Shown here: positions 20,268 through 29,201 of the stretch, piece by piece
Layout: every line of letters begins with the position of its first letter
How positions within the stretch are numbered: the stretch's first letter is position 1
Notes under the pieces: model-generated
What the model was told of the DNA's origin: nothing
Seen by the model: only the letters and a program-made list of their open reading frames with translations
Databases searched by the model: none
Source: an uncultured Thiotrichaceae bacterium
Lineage (GTDB): Bacteria > Pseudomonadota > Gammaproteobacteria > Thiotrichales > Thiotrichaceae
Assembly: GCA_937925855.1 (NCBI GenBank)
Contig: CALAMO010000006.1
Coordinates: 114,026 to 178,025, forward strand
Direction of reading: 5' to 3'
DNA length: 64,000 nt
Made by a program: the position numbers and the translations under genes

Positions 20268-21578
20268 TTAAGCCAGCGCTTCCACCCGAATTCGGGTTAC
20301 TTCACCCGCTACCGCTGCAAGCTGCTCAATTTGACCAATCGCCTCATTCATATTGCCCTCACGCACCCGCTGCGTCAGCATAATAATATCCACATCCGAT
20401 TCGTCTTTAGCCGGTTCTTTTTGCAGGAAGGCTTCAATACTAATGTCACGCTCACCAAGAATGCGGGTAATGTCCGCTAATACGCCGGGGCGATCGGCCA
20501 CTTTCATGCGCAGATAAAAAGCGGTTTCGACCTCTTCAATCGGCAACACCTGAGTATTCGTCAGTTTTGATGGCTGGAACGCCAAATGTGGCACACGATT
20601 ATTCGGATCAGCCGTCATAGCACGTACAACGTCCACAATATCAGCGATCACAGCGGAAGCCGTTGGTTCAGCCCCCGCCCCCGGCCCATAGTATAACGTT
20701 GGCCCAACGGCGTCACCCTGCACCTGTACCGCATTCATTACACCATGCACGTTAGCAATCAGGCAGCGCTGCGGAATCAACGTCGGATGCACCCGCTGTT
20801 CAATGCCTTTTGCCGTGCGTCGCGCCAGGCCCAGATGCTTGATGTTGTAGCCCAACTCACCCGCATAAGCCACATCCTCAGCGGTAATACGGCTAATACC
20901 CTCGGTGTAGGTCTGTTTAAACTGTAGCGGCGTGCCATAGGCGATAGAGGACAGAATGGTCAACTTATGCGCGGCATCAATGCCTTCCACGTCAAAGGTT
21001 GGATCCGCTTCGGCATAGCCCAGCGCCTGCGCCTCAGCCAGCACATCCGCAAAGTCCCGGCTCTTCTGCAACATTTCGGTCAGGATAAAGTTACCGGTAC
21101 CGTTAATTATCCCCGCCAACCACTCGATGCGGTTAGCCGATAAGCCTTCACGCAGCGCCTTAATCACCGGAATACCACCGGCCACGCCCGCCTCAAAGGC
21201 AACCATCACACCCTTTGCTTCCGCTGCGGCAAAAATTTCATTCCCGTGCAGCGCGATCAGCGCCTTATTCGCAGTCACCACATGCTTGCCATTAGCGATG
21301 GCCTTCACTAGCAACTCCTTAGCCAGCGTATCGCCCCCAAATAGCTCGACCACCATATCAACTGCGGGATCGTCGACCACGTCCCAGGCATTATCGGTCA
21401 GGCGTGCGGCCGTTAACCCAAGGGCTTTTGCCTTTGCAGCATCCCGCGTCGCGACAAAGTCGACATAGATATCACGGCCCGCACGACGGGTGATTTCCTC
21501 AGCATTACGCAGCAGAACCGTTGCTGTACCCTGGCCCACCGTTCCCAAACCCAGCAACCCCACCCTGACAGGTTCCAT
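20268..21578 (-). CDS. hom: Homoserine dehydrogenase with C-terminal ACT domain
   Basis: VGLLGLGTVGQGTATVL, HVVTANKALIALHG, GIINGTGNFILTEM, C-terminal DRPGVLADITRILGERDISIEAFLQ. Confidence 0.96.
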   Translation of the reverse strand: MEPVRVGLLGLGTVGQGTATVLLRNAEEITRRAGRDIYVDFVATRDAAKAKALGLTAARLTDNAWDVVDDPAVDMVVELFGGDTLAKELLVKAIANGKHVVTANKALIALHGNEIFAAAEAKGVMVAFEAGVAGGIPVIKALREGLSANRIEWLAGIINGTGNFILTEMLQKSRDFADVLAEAQALGYAEADPTFDVEGIDAAHKLTILSSIAYGTPLQFKQTYTEGISRITAEDVAYAGELGYNIKHLGLARRTAKGIEQRVHPTLIPQRCLIANVHGVMNAVQVQGDAVGPTLYYGPGAGAEPTASAVIADIVDVVRAMTADPNNRVPHLAFQPSKLTNTQVLPIEEVETAFYLRMKVADRPGVLADITRILGERDISIEAFLQKEPAKDESDVDIIMLTQRVREGNMNEAIGQIEQLAAVAGEVTRIRVEALA

Positions 21579-21678
21579 TTTCCTTTACTCCACAGTCAAT
21601 AATATTTAACGGGACATTGTAGCGCGCCACATTACAATTCAGTATAAGGAGTGTCAATTATACAGACGTGAAACAACC

Positions 21679-22050
21679 ATGAAGTTTAATGAAGATCGGG
21701 AAAATGGCCTGTATCTGCTGAAGGCCTATGACAAGGGCTGGATACAGGTAAACGACAAGCAGCTCAGCAGCGGCTTTATTTTAGGCCCATCGGTCTTGAT
21801 TGAGAGTGGCGTGCCCGCGACATTTGAAACGCTAAAGGCTGCACATCTGAATGCGCTGCTTGCCCATCCAGCGGAGATCATTCTAATTGGTACCGGCGTT
21901 ACCCAAAAACTACCTACGCCAGCGGTGCATCAGGCACTAATTAATAGCCGCAGAGGCTTTGAATTGATGACCACAGCGGCGGCCTGCCGAACCTATAAAG
22001 TACTGAACGCGGAGGCACGCTCAGTACTGGCCTTATTATTTCCGACTTGA
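21679..22050 (+). CDS. Mth938/NDUFAF3-like (DUF498) protein
   Basis: ILIGTGVTQKLP...GFELMTTAAACRTYKVLNAEARSVLALLFPT. Confidence 0.85.
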   Translation: MKFNEDRENGLYLLKAYDKGWIQVNDKQLSSGFILGPSVLIESGVPATFETLKAAHLNALLAHPAEIILIGTGVTQKLPTPAVHQALINSRRGFELMTTAAACRTYKVLNAEARSVLALLFPT

Positions 22051-22056
22051 AGCGGC

Positions 22057-23067
22057 CTACAGCCCGCCGAGTAAATTAGCGCCCGATAGGCCTTTATTCT
22101 CAAGAATACGGCGCAAACGCTTGAGCGCGTCCATTTGAATCTGGCGCACTCGCTCGCGGGTTAGTCCCAGCTCGGCGCCAACCTGCTCCAGCGTGGCACG
22201 CTCATAGCCATGCAGGCCAAAGCGCCGCACAATCACCTCTTTTTGCTTATGCTCCAACTGCCCGAGCCAATTGTCCACGGACTGCGTCACATCCTCCTCT
22301 TCCAGTACAGCGGTGGGTTCCTTCTCCTCCTCCATCGGAACAAAATCAACCAGCGGGCTATCGCCCTCTTTACCAACCGACGTGTCCAGCGAGGTGATGT
22401 GCTCATTAAAATTAAGCAGCTTGCGCAAACTTTCCAATGGCCTGTCCAAGGCTTCCGCCACTTCATGCAAAGAAGGCTCACGCCCAAGCTGCTGCGTCAT
22501 CGCCCGCAGCTTGCGCATATACGCATTCAGCTCTTTATTGATGTGAATCGGTAGGCGGATGGTGCGAGTCTGATTCATCAGTGCTCGTTCAATATTCTGT
22601 CGAATCCACCAGGTGGCATAGGTAGAGAAGCGAAAACCGCGCTCTGGATCAAACTTTTCCACAGCATGGATCAGACCAAGATTACCCTCTTCAATCAAAT
22701 CAGGCAGCGGCAGGCCACGCCCCATATAACGCCGCGCAATTTTAACCACTAGCCGTAAATTACAAGTAATCATTTTCTTACGCCCAAACTCGTCACCGCC
22801 ACGCGCGAGACGGCCAAAGCGAATTTCTTCTTCGGGCGTTAACAGGGGAGAAAATTCAATTTCACGCAAGTAGAGCTGGGTCGCATCACGTTCGCCACCG
22901 CCGGACTTAAGCGATGTGTGTGGCACTGCGGTTGGATCCGTTCCATCAATTAAACCACTCACTTCTGCTGTGGCCTGAGTGCTGCTTATTTCAGTCGCTA
23001 CAGGCGGCGCTTCATGCACCTCTTCCGTAACGTCCTCAGTGTAAGCATATGATTGTAGACTATGCAT
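22057..23067 (-). CDS. rpoS: RNA polymerase sigma factor RpoS
   Basis: [97 protein letters not shown]. Confidence 0.95.
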   Translation of the reverse strand: MHSLQSYAYTEDVTEEVHEAPPVATEISSTQATAEVSGLIDGTDPTAVPHTSLKSGGGERDATQLYLREIEFSPLLTPEEEIRFGRLARGGDEFGRKKMITCNLRLVVKIARRYMGRGLPLPDLIEEGNLGLIHAVEKFDPERGFRFSTYATWWIRQNIERALMNQTRTIRLPIHINKELNAYMRKLRAMTQQLGREPSLHEVAEALDRPLESLRKLLNFNEHITSLDTSVGKEGDSPLVDFVPMEEEKEPTAVLEEEDVTQSVDNWLGQLEHKQKEVIVRRFGLHGYERATLEQVGAELGLTRERVRQIQMDALKRLRRILENKGLSGANLLGGL

Positions 23068-23390
23068 TGCATGGGACTCCTCTGGGTTTGCAAGACGCAG
23101 CTGTCAATCCATGACTGACGACTACAGTTCCCCAAATCAACACTCTCTCTACCTATCTACTGCTCTAACTTATTATGTTTTTTGTTATACCGCCTCAACC
23201 CTATCTATAACTGTATTAAGTCGAAGACTTCTACATATGTGAACATCTGCCCCCCACATGTGTGCTATTAAAATTAACATAAACCTTATCGACTGAAAAG
23301 ACCTTAACCTTAACTTAATAAAATAACAAATTGTTTATTTACAACAGGTTACAAAAAAAGCTGATAATTTAGGCAAAAGAACAACAAAGA

Positions 23391-24029
23391 CTAAGATGAA
23401 TGCTTCCTTAATTTAGCCAGCCATTCGTCAGATAATTTGCCCGCTCGCACCCGTTCTTCAGCCGTCAACTCACGTGCAACCCGCTCACGGTAGCGCGCCG
23501 CATTAACCACACCTAATTCCGCCGCAATGCTAAACCATTTGTAAGCTTCTGCATCGCTACGTTCAACCCCCTCACCCAAGGCAAAACAGCGCCCAAGATT
23601 ATTACAAGCTTCGGGGTATCCACGCTCAGCTGCGGAAAAATACCATTTAGTGGCCTGATCGGCATCAGCGGGTAAGCCATCTCCGGTATCAAATTTAAGG
23701 CCAATTTTAAACTGCGCCTGGGCGTTGCCCTTTTCTGCGGCGACCCAATACCAACGCACGGCCTGATTAGGATCGCAGGCAATACCTTCACCCTCATCCA
23801 GCAGAATGGCTAAGTTTAACGCAGCGTCGGGATAACCTTGTTCCGCCGCCAAACGATAGTAATAGAGCGCCAGCTCCGGGTTGCGCTCAACGCCCTGACC
23901 GTTATCCAATAATACGCCGAGATTATATTGCGAGCGAATGTCACCCTGTTCGGCACATTCCTGCCAGATAGCAACCGCCGACTCCCGTTCACCGCGTTGC
24001 CATGCTTTTAAAGCAAATTCAAAAGTCAT
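23391..24029 (-). CDS. Sel1-like repeat protein
   Basis: Tandem SLR units: GDIRSQYNLGVLLDNGQGVERN, GYPDAALNLAILLDEGEGIACD, GNAQAQFKIGLKFDTGDGLPAD, GYPEACNNLGRCFALGEGVERS. Confidence 0.9.
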   Translation of the reverse strand: MTFEFALKAWQRGERESAVAIWQECAEQGDIRSQYNLGVLLDNGQGVERNPELALYYYRLAAEQGYPDAALNLAILLDEGEGIACDPNQAVRWYWVAAEKGNAQAQFKIGLKFDTGDGLPADADQATKWYFSAAERGYPEACNNLGRCFALGEGVERSDAEAYKWFSIAAELGVVNAARYRERVARELTAEERVRAGKLSDEWLAKLRKHSS

Positions 24030-24266
24030 AAAAGGCCCTGCCCTACTAATAGGGTTTAGCGTAAAGCACTACGTCTCACCGTGCAGTTCAACAGCCGAAA
24101 GAATCTCAGTTACAGCTGACGAGTGGTAAAGCAATAGTAACATTAATCGTATCCGATCAGTCATTTGCTTCGCCTTCATCCTACGTCGCCCTACGGGCAT
24201 TTCTGTGAAATAATTGGTGCAAAATGTAAATTGGCTCAATGAGTATTGACGTAAGGAGAAACCCCA

Positions 24267-25118
24267 ATGCGCTGGAGATCAGGCAGACGCAGCAGCAATA
24301 TTGAAGATCGACGCGGCAGGAGAAGTTTCGGCAGGCCCGCAAAATTTAGCGGTATCGGATTAATCCTTATGCTGATATTCGCCTGGCTCATGGGCGCAGA
24401 TGCCATGCAGCTACTCGGCATGGCTGGGGGACAAATGAGTGGCACCACTCAACAAAACCAATCTCCCGCATCGACAGCCAATCAGGAAAGTGTAGCCTTT
24501 GTCAGTGCCGTCGTGGCGCAAACTGAAGATGTCTGGAACCCCTTATTCCGCCAAGTCGGGCTCAGATACCGCGAACCGAAGCTAGTGCTCTACGAAAACG
24601 AGGTGCAATCAGCCTGTGGTTATTCAACCGCCGCCAGCGGTCCCTTTTACTGTCCGGGCGACCAGAAAGTATACCTCGACCTCAGTTTCTTCAACGAACT
24701 CAAACAAATGGGTGCGCCCGGTGACTTTGCTCAAGCCTATGTCATTGGTCATGAAATTGCCCACCACGTACAAAAACAACTCGGCACCTCTGATAAAGTA
24801 AGCAACATGCGAAGGCGAGTCAGCCAGCGTGATGCCAACGTTCTGTCCGTATTATTGGAATTACAGGCGGACTGCTACGCTGGGGTATGGGCGCATCACG
24901 CCCAGCAGCAGAAACAATTTCTGGAGCCTGGCGATTTAGAAGAAGGTTTAAATGCGGCAGCCTCAATCGGCGATGATCGCCTGCAACGCATGGCTGGCCG
25001 CCGGATAAACCCGGACAGTTTCACCCACGGTACCTCAGCCCAGCGCGTGCAATGGTTTAAAACTGGCTTGCAATACGGTGATATGCAGCGTTGTGATACC
25101 TTCGCCCAAATTCAATAA
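24267..25118 (+). CDS. Neutral zinc metallopeptidase, YpfJ family
   Basis: MRWRSGRRSSNIEDRRG N-terminus, VIGHEIAHHVQKQLG (HExxH), ELQADCYAGVWAHHA. Confidence 0.93.
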   Translation: MRWRSGRRSSNIEDRRGRRSFGRPAKFSGIGLILMLIFAWLMGADAMQLLGMAGGQMSGTTQQNQSPASTANQESVAFVSAVVAQTEDVWNPLFRQVGLRYREPKLVLYENEVQSACGYSTAASGPFYCPGDQKVYLDLSFFNELKQMGAPGDFAQAYVIGHEIAHHVQKQLGTSDKVSNMRRRVSQRDANVLSVLLELQADCYAGVWAHHAQQQKQFLEPGDLEEGLNAAASIGDDRLQRMAGRRINPDSFTHGTSAQRVQWFKTGLQYGDMQRCDTFAQIQ

Positions 25119-25339
25119 GGCCCCATAAAAAAACCTTAACGGGGCATTCATGTTTAACCCCTAGCGAGCCTATTCGACCTAAAAAGAAATTGATCAAAAA
25201 ACTCGCTAACTATTAAGGTTTAGTTCAGTGGATTCTTTTTAGAATGAATTTCAACTTCAGCAAGGGTCGCAAAAATAAATTGGGGTTTGTGGTAGCGATT
25301 CTGTCGTCAGGAGATTCTGTAATACAAAAATAAACACAC

Positions 25340-25600
25340 GCCGTTCTGACACTCAATGGCTTAAAGGTTTCAGAATGACGCGAGCTGAGGTTGTTTAAAC
25401 TTAATTCTACTCATACAACCGGCCATTTATTGGGGAGCTGGTTGTTGAGTAGAGGCAAGGAGGAGAGAAAGGCTTACACAGTTTTCTTGTCTCCTTGCTG
25501 ATAACAGGTTCAATTGTTATCGATCCGGGGTTAAGTACTCTGGAGTTCTTGAGTCACCTTCATAAAGCACGCGAGTCACTTTGGCTCGCGTTTTTTATTT
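25340..25600 (+). ncRNA. Candidate structured ncRNA of unknown family ending in a Rho-independent terminator
   Basis: Series of predicted hairpins: CGTTCTGA/TCAGAATG; CTACTCA..ACAACCGGC/GCTGGTTGTTGAGTAG; GCAAGGAGGAGAGAAA/TTTCTTGTCTCCTTGC; ATAACA/TGTTAT; ACTC/GAGT; then the terminator. No convincing ORF. Confidence 0.45.
25570..25596 (+). terminator. Rho-independent terminator
   Basis: CGCGAG-tcactttgg-CTCGCG-TTTTTT. Confidence 0.85.
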
Positions 25601-25772
25601 ACCCGCTTTTTTTGTACTTCATGTCCACGCTGAAACCATCCATTATTTTTTCTTAGTATAATTAATTTTTATTAAGCTAGCAATCAGTAACTTGTAGTTT
25701 TTCTCGTACTTACCTAGTATTAGCAAGAAAAAGCCATATATTACAAGTAATCATCCGCGGATTAATGTGCTT

Positions 25773-25868
25773 ATGACTTATACATTGCGAAAAATTGTTG
25801 GCTTCTTCCTGCTTTGCATGACGATTGGCCTGACCAGCCTGCAATCCATTTTTTATCTGTTTTTGTGA
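25773..25868 (+). CDS. Possible 31-aa hydrophobic peptide upstream of the xpaC-like gene
   Basis: ORF MTYTLRKIVGFFLLCMTIGLTSLQSIFYLFL*; ends 9 bp before the next ATG; no strong RBS seen. Confidence 0.35.
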   Translation: MTYTLRKIVGFFLLCMTIGLTSLQSIFYLFL

Positions 25869-25877
25869 AGCCCGCCT

Positions 25878-26741
25878 ATGTCTAAAGCCAAGCGTTATAA
25901 CCCGAATTCACCGGCGACGGCGAGTGACGCCGCCCATGCCCTGCGTTACGGCTTGAAAGGCCTCTTACTGTACATATTGCCTTTTCCAGCACTGATCGCC
26001 GGTATTGTTGCGCTGATTCGGGGCGACATCGCTGGCACATTAGTGACCGGAGGGGCCTTTGCGGCTTATATGCTCGCAGCACATATCGCCCGCCATGGCT
26101 TCAAGCACGAAGGCGAGTACAAACGCCGCCAAATCGCCCGCGCACCGCGCGCACCGTTTAAAACGGTGGCCGCCATAGTAATCGCAGTCACGACTACCTT
26201 ACTCGCCAACCTGGGCGCTAATTACTCCCTCCCAGCCGCCATGGTACTGGGTGGCGTTGCCTTTTTGGGTTTCACCCTATCTTATGGCCTTGATCCACGC
26301 CGCGATAAAACAGGCAATATTAGCGGCTACGGTGTATCCGTAGAGGAAGTCCTAGCGGCACTAGAGCAGGCAGAAGTCCGTATAACGGCGATTGATCACG
26401 CCAAACGGAAAATAACTAACCCAGACTATCAGCAGCGTTTGCACAGAATCACCGGCAAAGCACGCCAAATTCTTAACACCATTGAGGAAGACCCGGTACG
26501 TCTGTCACACGCCCGTAAATTCCTTAAGGTGTATCTTGAAGGTGCCAAAAAGGTAACCGAAGGCTATGTGAAAAGCAGCTCGAATCACATCGGTACCACA
26601 GCCGCCTTAGAAACGGACTTCAGCAACGTCCTCAACGCCATTGAAACCACCTTTGAGGAGCAGCACACCAAGTTATTGTCTAACGACAATTTTGATCTTG
26701 ATGTCCAAATCGAAGTCCTTGAACAACAGTTAAAACGCTAA
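25878..26741 (+). CDS. XpaC-like (5-bromo-4-chloroindolyl phosphate hydrolysis family) membrane protein
   Basis: N-terminal TM segments and C-terminal coiled-coil-like region (EDPVRLSHARKFLKVYLEGAKKVTEGYVK); directly upstream of telA, the usual partner. Confidence 0.8.
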   Translation: MSKAKRYNPNSPATASDAAHALRYGLKGLLLYILPFPALIAGIVALIRGDIAGTLVTGGAFAAYMLAAHIARHGFKHEGEYKRRQIARAPRAPFKTVAAIVIAVTTTLLANLGANYSLPAAMVLGGVAFLGFTLSYGLDPRRDKTGNISGYGVSVEEVLAALEQAEVRITAIDHAKRKITNPDYQQRLHRITGKARQILNTIEEDPVRLSHARKFLKVYLEGAKKVTEGYVKSSSNHIGTTAALETDFSNVLNAIETTFEEQHTKLLSNDNFDLDVQIEVLEQQLKR

Positions 26742-26802
26742 AATGCTAAAACGCTTTTTAACGATAAAAACGTAGCGCAGCGCCCGATGACGGCAGCAAA
26801 CT

Positions 26803-28017
26803 TTGCAAGCACGTTCCGGCACCCTAAATTTAGGAGACAACCCAATGAGCGAGACCGCTGTACAAACTGTGACAACCACACAGGTAGCCGTTATTCCTGG
26901 CACAGAAATCAAGCCGACCCCTGCAATCACTCAGGAAATCGTTCCCTATGCTCAAATAGAGGATGCGAGCGATAAACAAGCGCTGGAAGTCATCATCGAT
27001 GAAATTAACCTCGATGATCGCAGCAGCATCATGTTCTTCGGCAGCCAAACTCAGGAACAAATGAGCTCGATCTCTGAAAAGATGCTGGAAGGCGTACGCA
27101 ACAAAGACCTAGGCCAGGCCGGGAGTGCGCTGAATAACATGGTAACAGCGATTAAGGGTTTCGACATTGATGAGCTGAACCCCAATCGCAAACAGGGCTT
27201 TTGGGAACGCCTATTGGGTAAAGCCAAGCCAGTGGTGCAATTTCTGAACCGCTATGAAGATGTGCGCAAACAGATTGATACCATCACCGACGATATGGAA
27301 GGCCATAAAACCCAGCTGCTAACGGATGTGGTGACGCTCGATAAGCTGTACGAAGCCAACCTAGACTTTTTCCATAAGCTGGAGCTGTACATTGCCGCCG
27401 GGGAAGAAAAACTCAGCCGCATCGAAAGCACTGAAATCCCGACCTTAGTCGCTCAGGCTGAAGTGAATAGTGAAGATATGCTGGCGGCCCAAGCACTGCG
27501 TGACCTGCGCAGCGCACGCGATGACCTGGAACGGCGGGTACATGACCTCCGCCTGACCCGTCAGGTCGCTATGCAAAGCCTGCCTAGTATCCGGCTGGTA
27601 CAAGAAAATGATAAAACCCTGATTAACAAAATAAACTCAACGCTGATCAATACCGTGCCGCTGTGGAAAAACCAACTGGCCCAAGCCGTCACCATCTTTC
27701 GGATGAGTGATGCTGCCGACACGGTGAAACGTGCGACCGACCTGACGAACGATCTGCTGGAATCCAACGCAGCGAATCTACGCACGGCTAATCAGGAAGT
27801 GCGCAAACAGATGGAGCGCGGCGTGTTTGATGTGAACTCAGTACGCAAAGCGAATGACAGCCTAATTGCCACCATCAATGACTCCCTGGAAATTGCAGAA
27901 GAAGGCAAGACGATGCGCGCTCAGGCCGAGGCTGAAATTCAGGAAATGGAAGCAGAACTGCGCCAAGCACTGATCTCAGCCAAGTCCAAGAACCGCTCTC
28001 CAGCAGCAGCATCCTAA
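26803..28017 (+). CDS. telA: Toxic anion resistance protein, TelA family (likely start at MSETAV, 26845)
   Basis: FGSQTQEQMSSISEKML, FNRYEDVRKQIDTITDDMEGHKTQLLTDVVTLDKLYEANLDFFHKLELYIAAGEEKL. Confidence 0.9.
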   Translation: MQARSGTLNLGDNPMSETAVQTVTTTQVAVIPGTEIKPTPAITQEIVPYAQIEDASDKQALEVIIDEINLDDRSSIMFFGSQTQEQMSSISEKMLEGVRNKDLGQAGSALNNMVTAIKGFDIDELNPNRKQGFWERLLGKAKPVVQFLNRYEDVRKQIDTITDDMEGHKTQLLTDVVTLDKLYEANLDFFHKLELYIAAGEEKLSRIESTEIPTLVAQAEVNSEDMLAAQALRDLRSARDDLERRVHDLRLTRQVAMQSLPSIRLVQENDKTLINKINSTLINTVPLWKNQLAQAVTIFRMSDAADTVKRATDLTNDLLESNAANLRTANQEVRKQMERGVFDVNSVRKANDSLIATINDSLEIAEEGKTMRAQAEAEIQEMEAELRQALISAKSKNRSPAAAS

Positions 28018-28049
28018 CGACAGTGATTGAAACATAAAGGAGCATAGGC

Positions 28050-29144
28050 ATGGGATTATGGGATAAATTAATGGGTGAGTTTGTTGATGTCATCGCTTGG
28101 ACAGATGACAGCAACGACACCATGGTATACCGCTTTGAGCGCCACGGTAATGAGATCAAATACGGCGCCAAACTGACGGTACGTGAATCACAGATTGCAG
28201 TCTTTGTGAATGAAGGTCAGATTGCTGATGTGCTTGGACCGGGCCTTTATCAGCTGGAAACACAGAATTTACCCCTATTGTCTACGCTACAGCATTGGGA
28301 CCATGGCTTTAACAGCCCTTTTAAAGCTGAAGTCTATTTCTTCAACACCAAACAGTTCGTCAACCTGAAATGGGGCACCCGCAACCCCATCATGGTGCGC
28401 GACCCGGAATTTGATGCGGTACGACTGCGTGCCTTTGGCACGTATGCGGTGCGGATTGCTGATACCAAAAAATTTATCCGCGAAATTATGGGCACCGACG
28501 GTCATTTCACCGTGGATGAGATCAGTGATCAGCTGCGCAACCTGATTGTGACCCGCCTATCGACCGTAGTGGCACAGTCTAATATTCCGGTGCTAGATAT
28601 GGCCGGAAACTACGAGCAACTCAGCGCTTATGTCACCCAAAAGATTGCGCCAGAATTTGACGACTATGGCCTTCAGCTCACCAAAATACTGATTGAAAAT
28701 ATTTCGCTGCCGAATGAGGTTGAGCAGGCGCTCGACAAGCGCAGCAGTATGGGCATGATTGGTAATCTGGATAAGTACCTGCAATTTCAGGCCGCCGAAA
28801 GCCTAGGCAAAAGTGACGGCAATAGCGGGATGGATATGGGCATGGGTTTTGCCATGGCGAATAAAATGGCGGACAGCCTACAAGGCAACACGACCAACGC
28901 ACCGACCCAGACGACTCCGCCACCGCTACCCCAGCAGCACTGGCATATCGCACGGGGCGATAGCAGTACCGGGCCACATGCCTTAGCCGCCGTCACCCAA
29001 ATGATTGCACAAGGGGTAATTAACGGCACCACTTTAGTCTGGTGCAGCGGCATGGAGAACTGGCAGGCCGCCGCAGAGGTGACGGAACTGAACGCCCTAC
29101 TCCGCGTGCAGACACCCCCACCGCTGCCTGGACAGAGCGGCTAG
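28050..29144 (+). CDS. SPFH-domain (YdjI-type) protein with C-terminal GYF_2/DUF4339-like domain
   Basis: MGLWDKLMGEFVDVIAWTDDSNDTMVYRFERHGNEIKYGAKLTVRESQIAVFVNEGQIADV; C-terminal WHIARGDSSTGPHALAAVTQMIAQGVINGTTLVWCSGMENWQAA. Confidence 0.88.
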   Translation: MGLWDKLMGEFVDVIAWTDDSNDTMVYRFERHGNEIKYGAKLTVRESQIAVFVNEGQIADVLGPGLYQLETQNLPLLSTLQHWDHGFNSPFKAEVYFFNTKQFVNLKWGTRNPIMVRDPEFDAVRLRAFGTYAVRIADTKKFIREIMGTDGHFTVDEISDQLRNLIVTRLSTVVAQSNIPVLDMAGNYEQLSAYVTQKIAPEFDDYGLQLTKILIENISLPNEVEQALDKRSSMGMIGNLDKYLQFQAAESLGKSDGNSGMDMGMGFAMANKMADSLQGNTTNAPTQTTPPPLPQQHWHIARGDSSTGPHALAAVTQMIAQGVINGTTLVWCSGMENWQAAAEVTELNALLRVQTPPPLPGQSG

Positions 29145-29201
29145 AGTACGTGACCGGTACATTGCCGCAATAACGAACAACCCAAGCTAAACTGGGCGGG
29201 C

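Noticed and set aside
25340-25600. Structured intergenic region as 6S RNA or tmRNA
   Set aside because: Does not match the 6S long-hairpin pattern or tmRNA ends/tag that I know; left as unknown ncRNA
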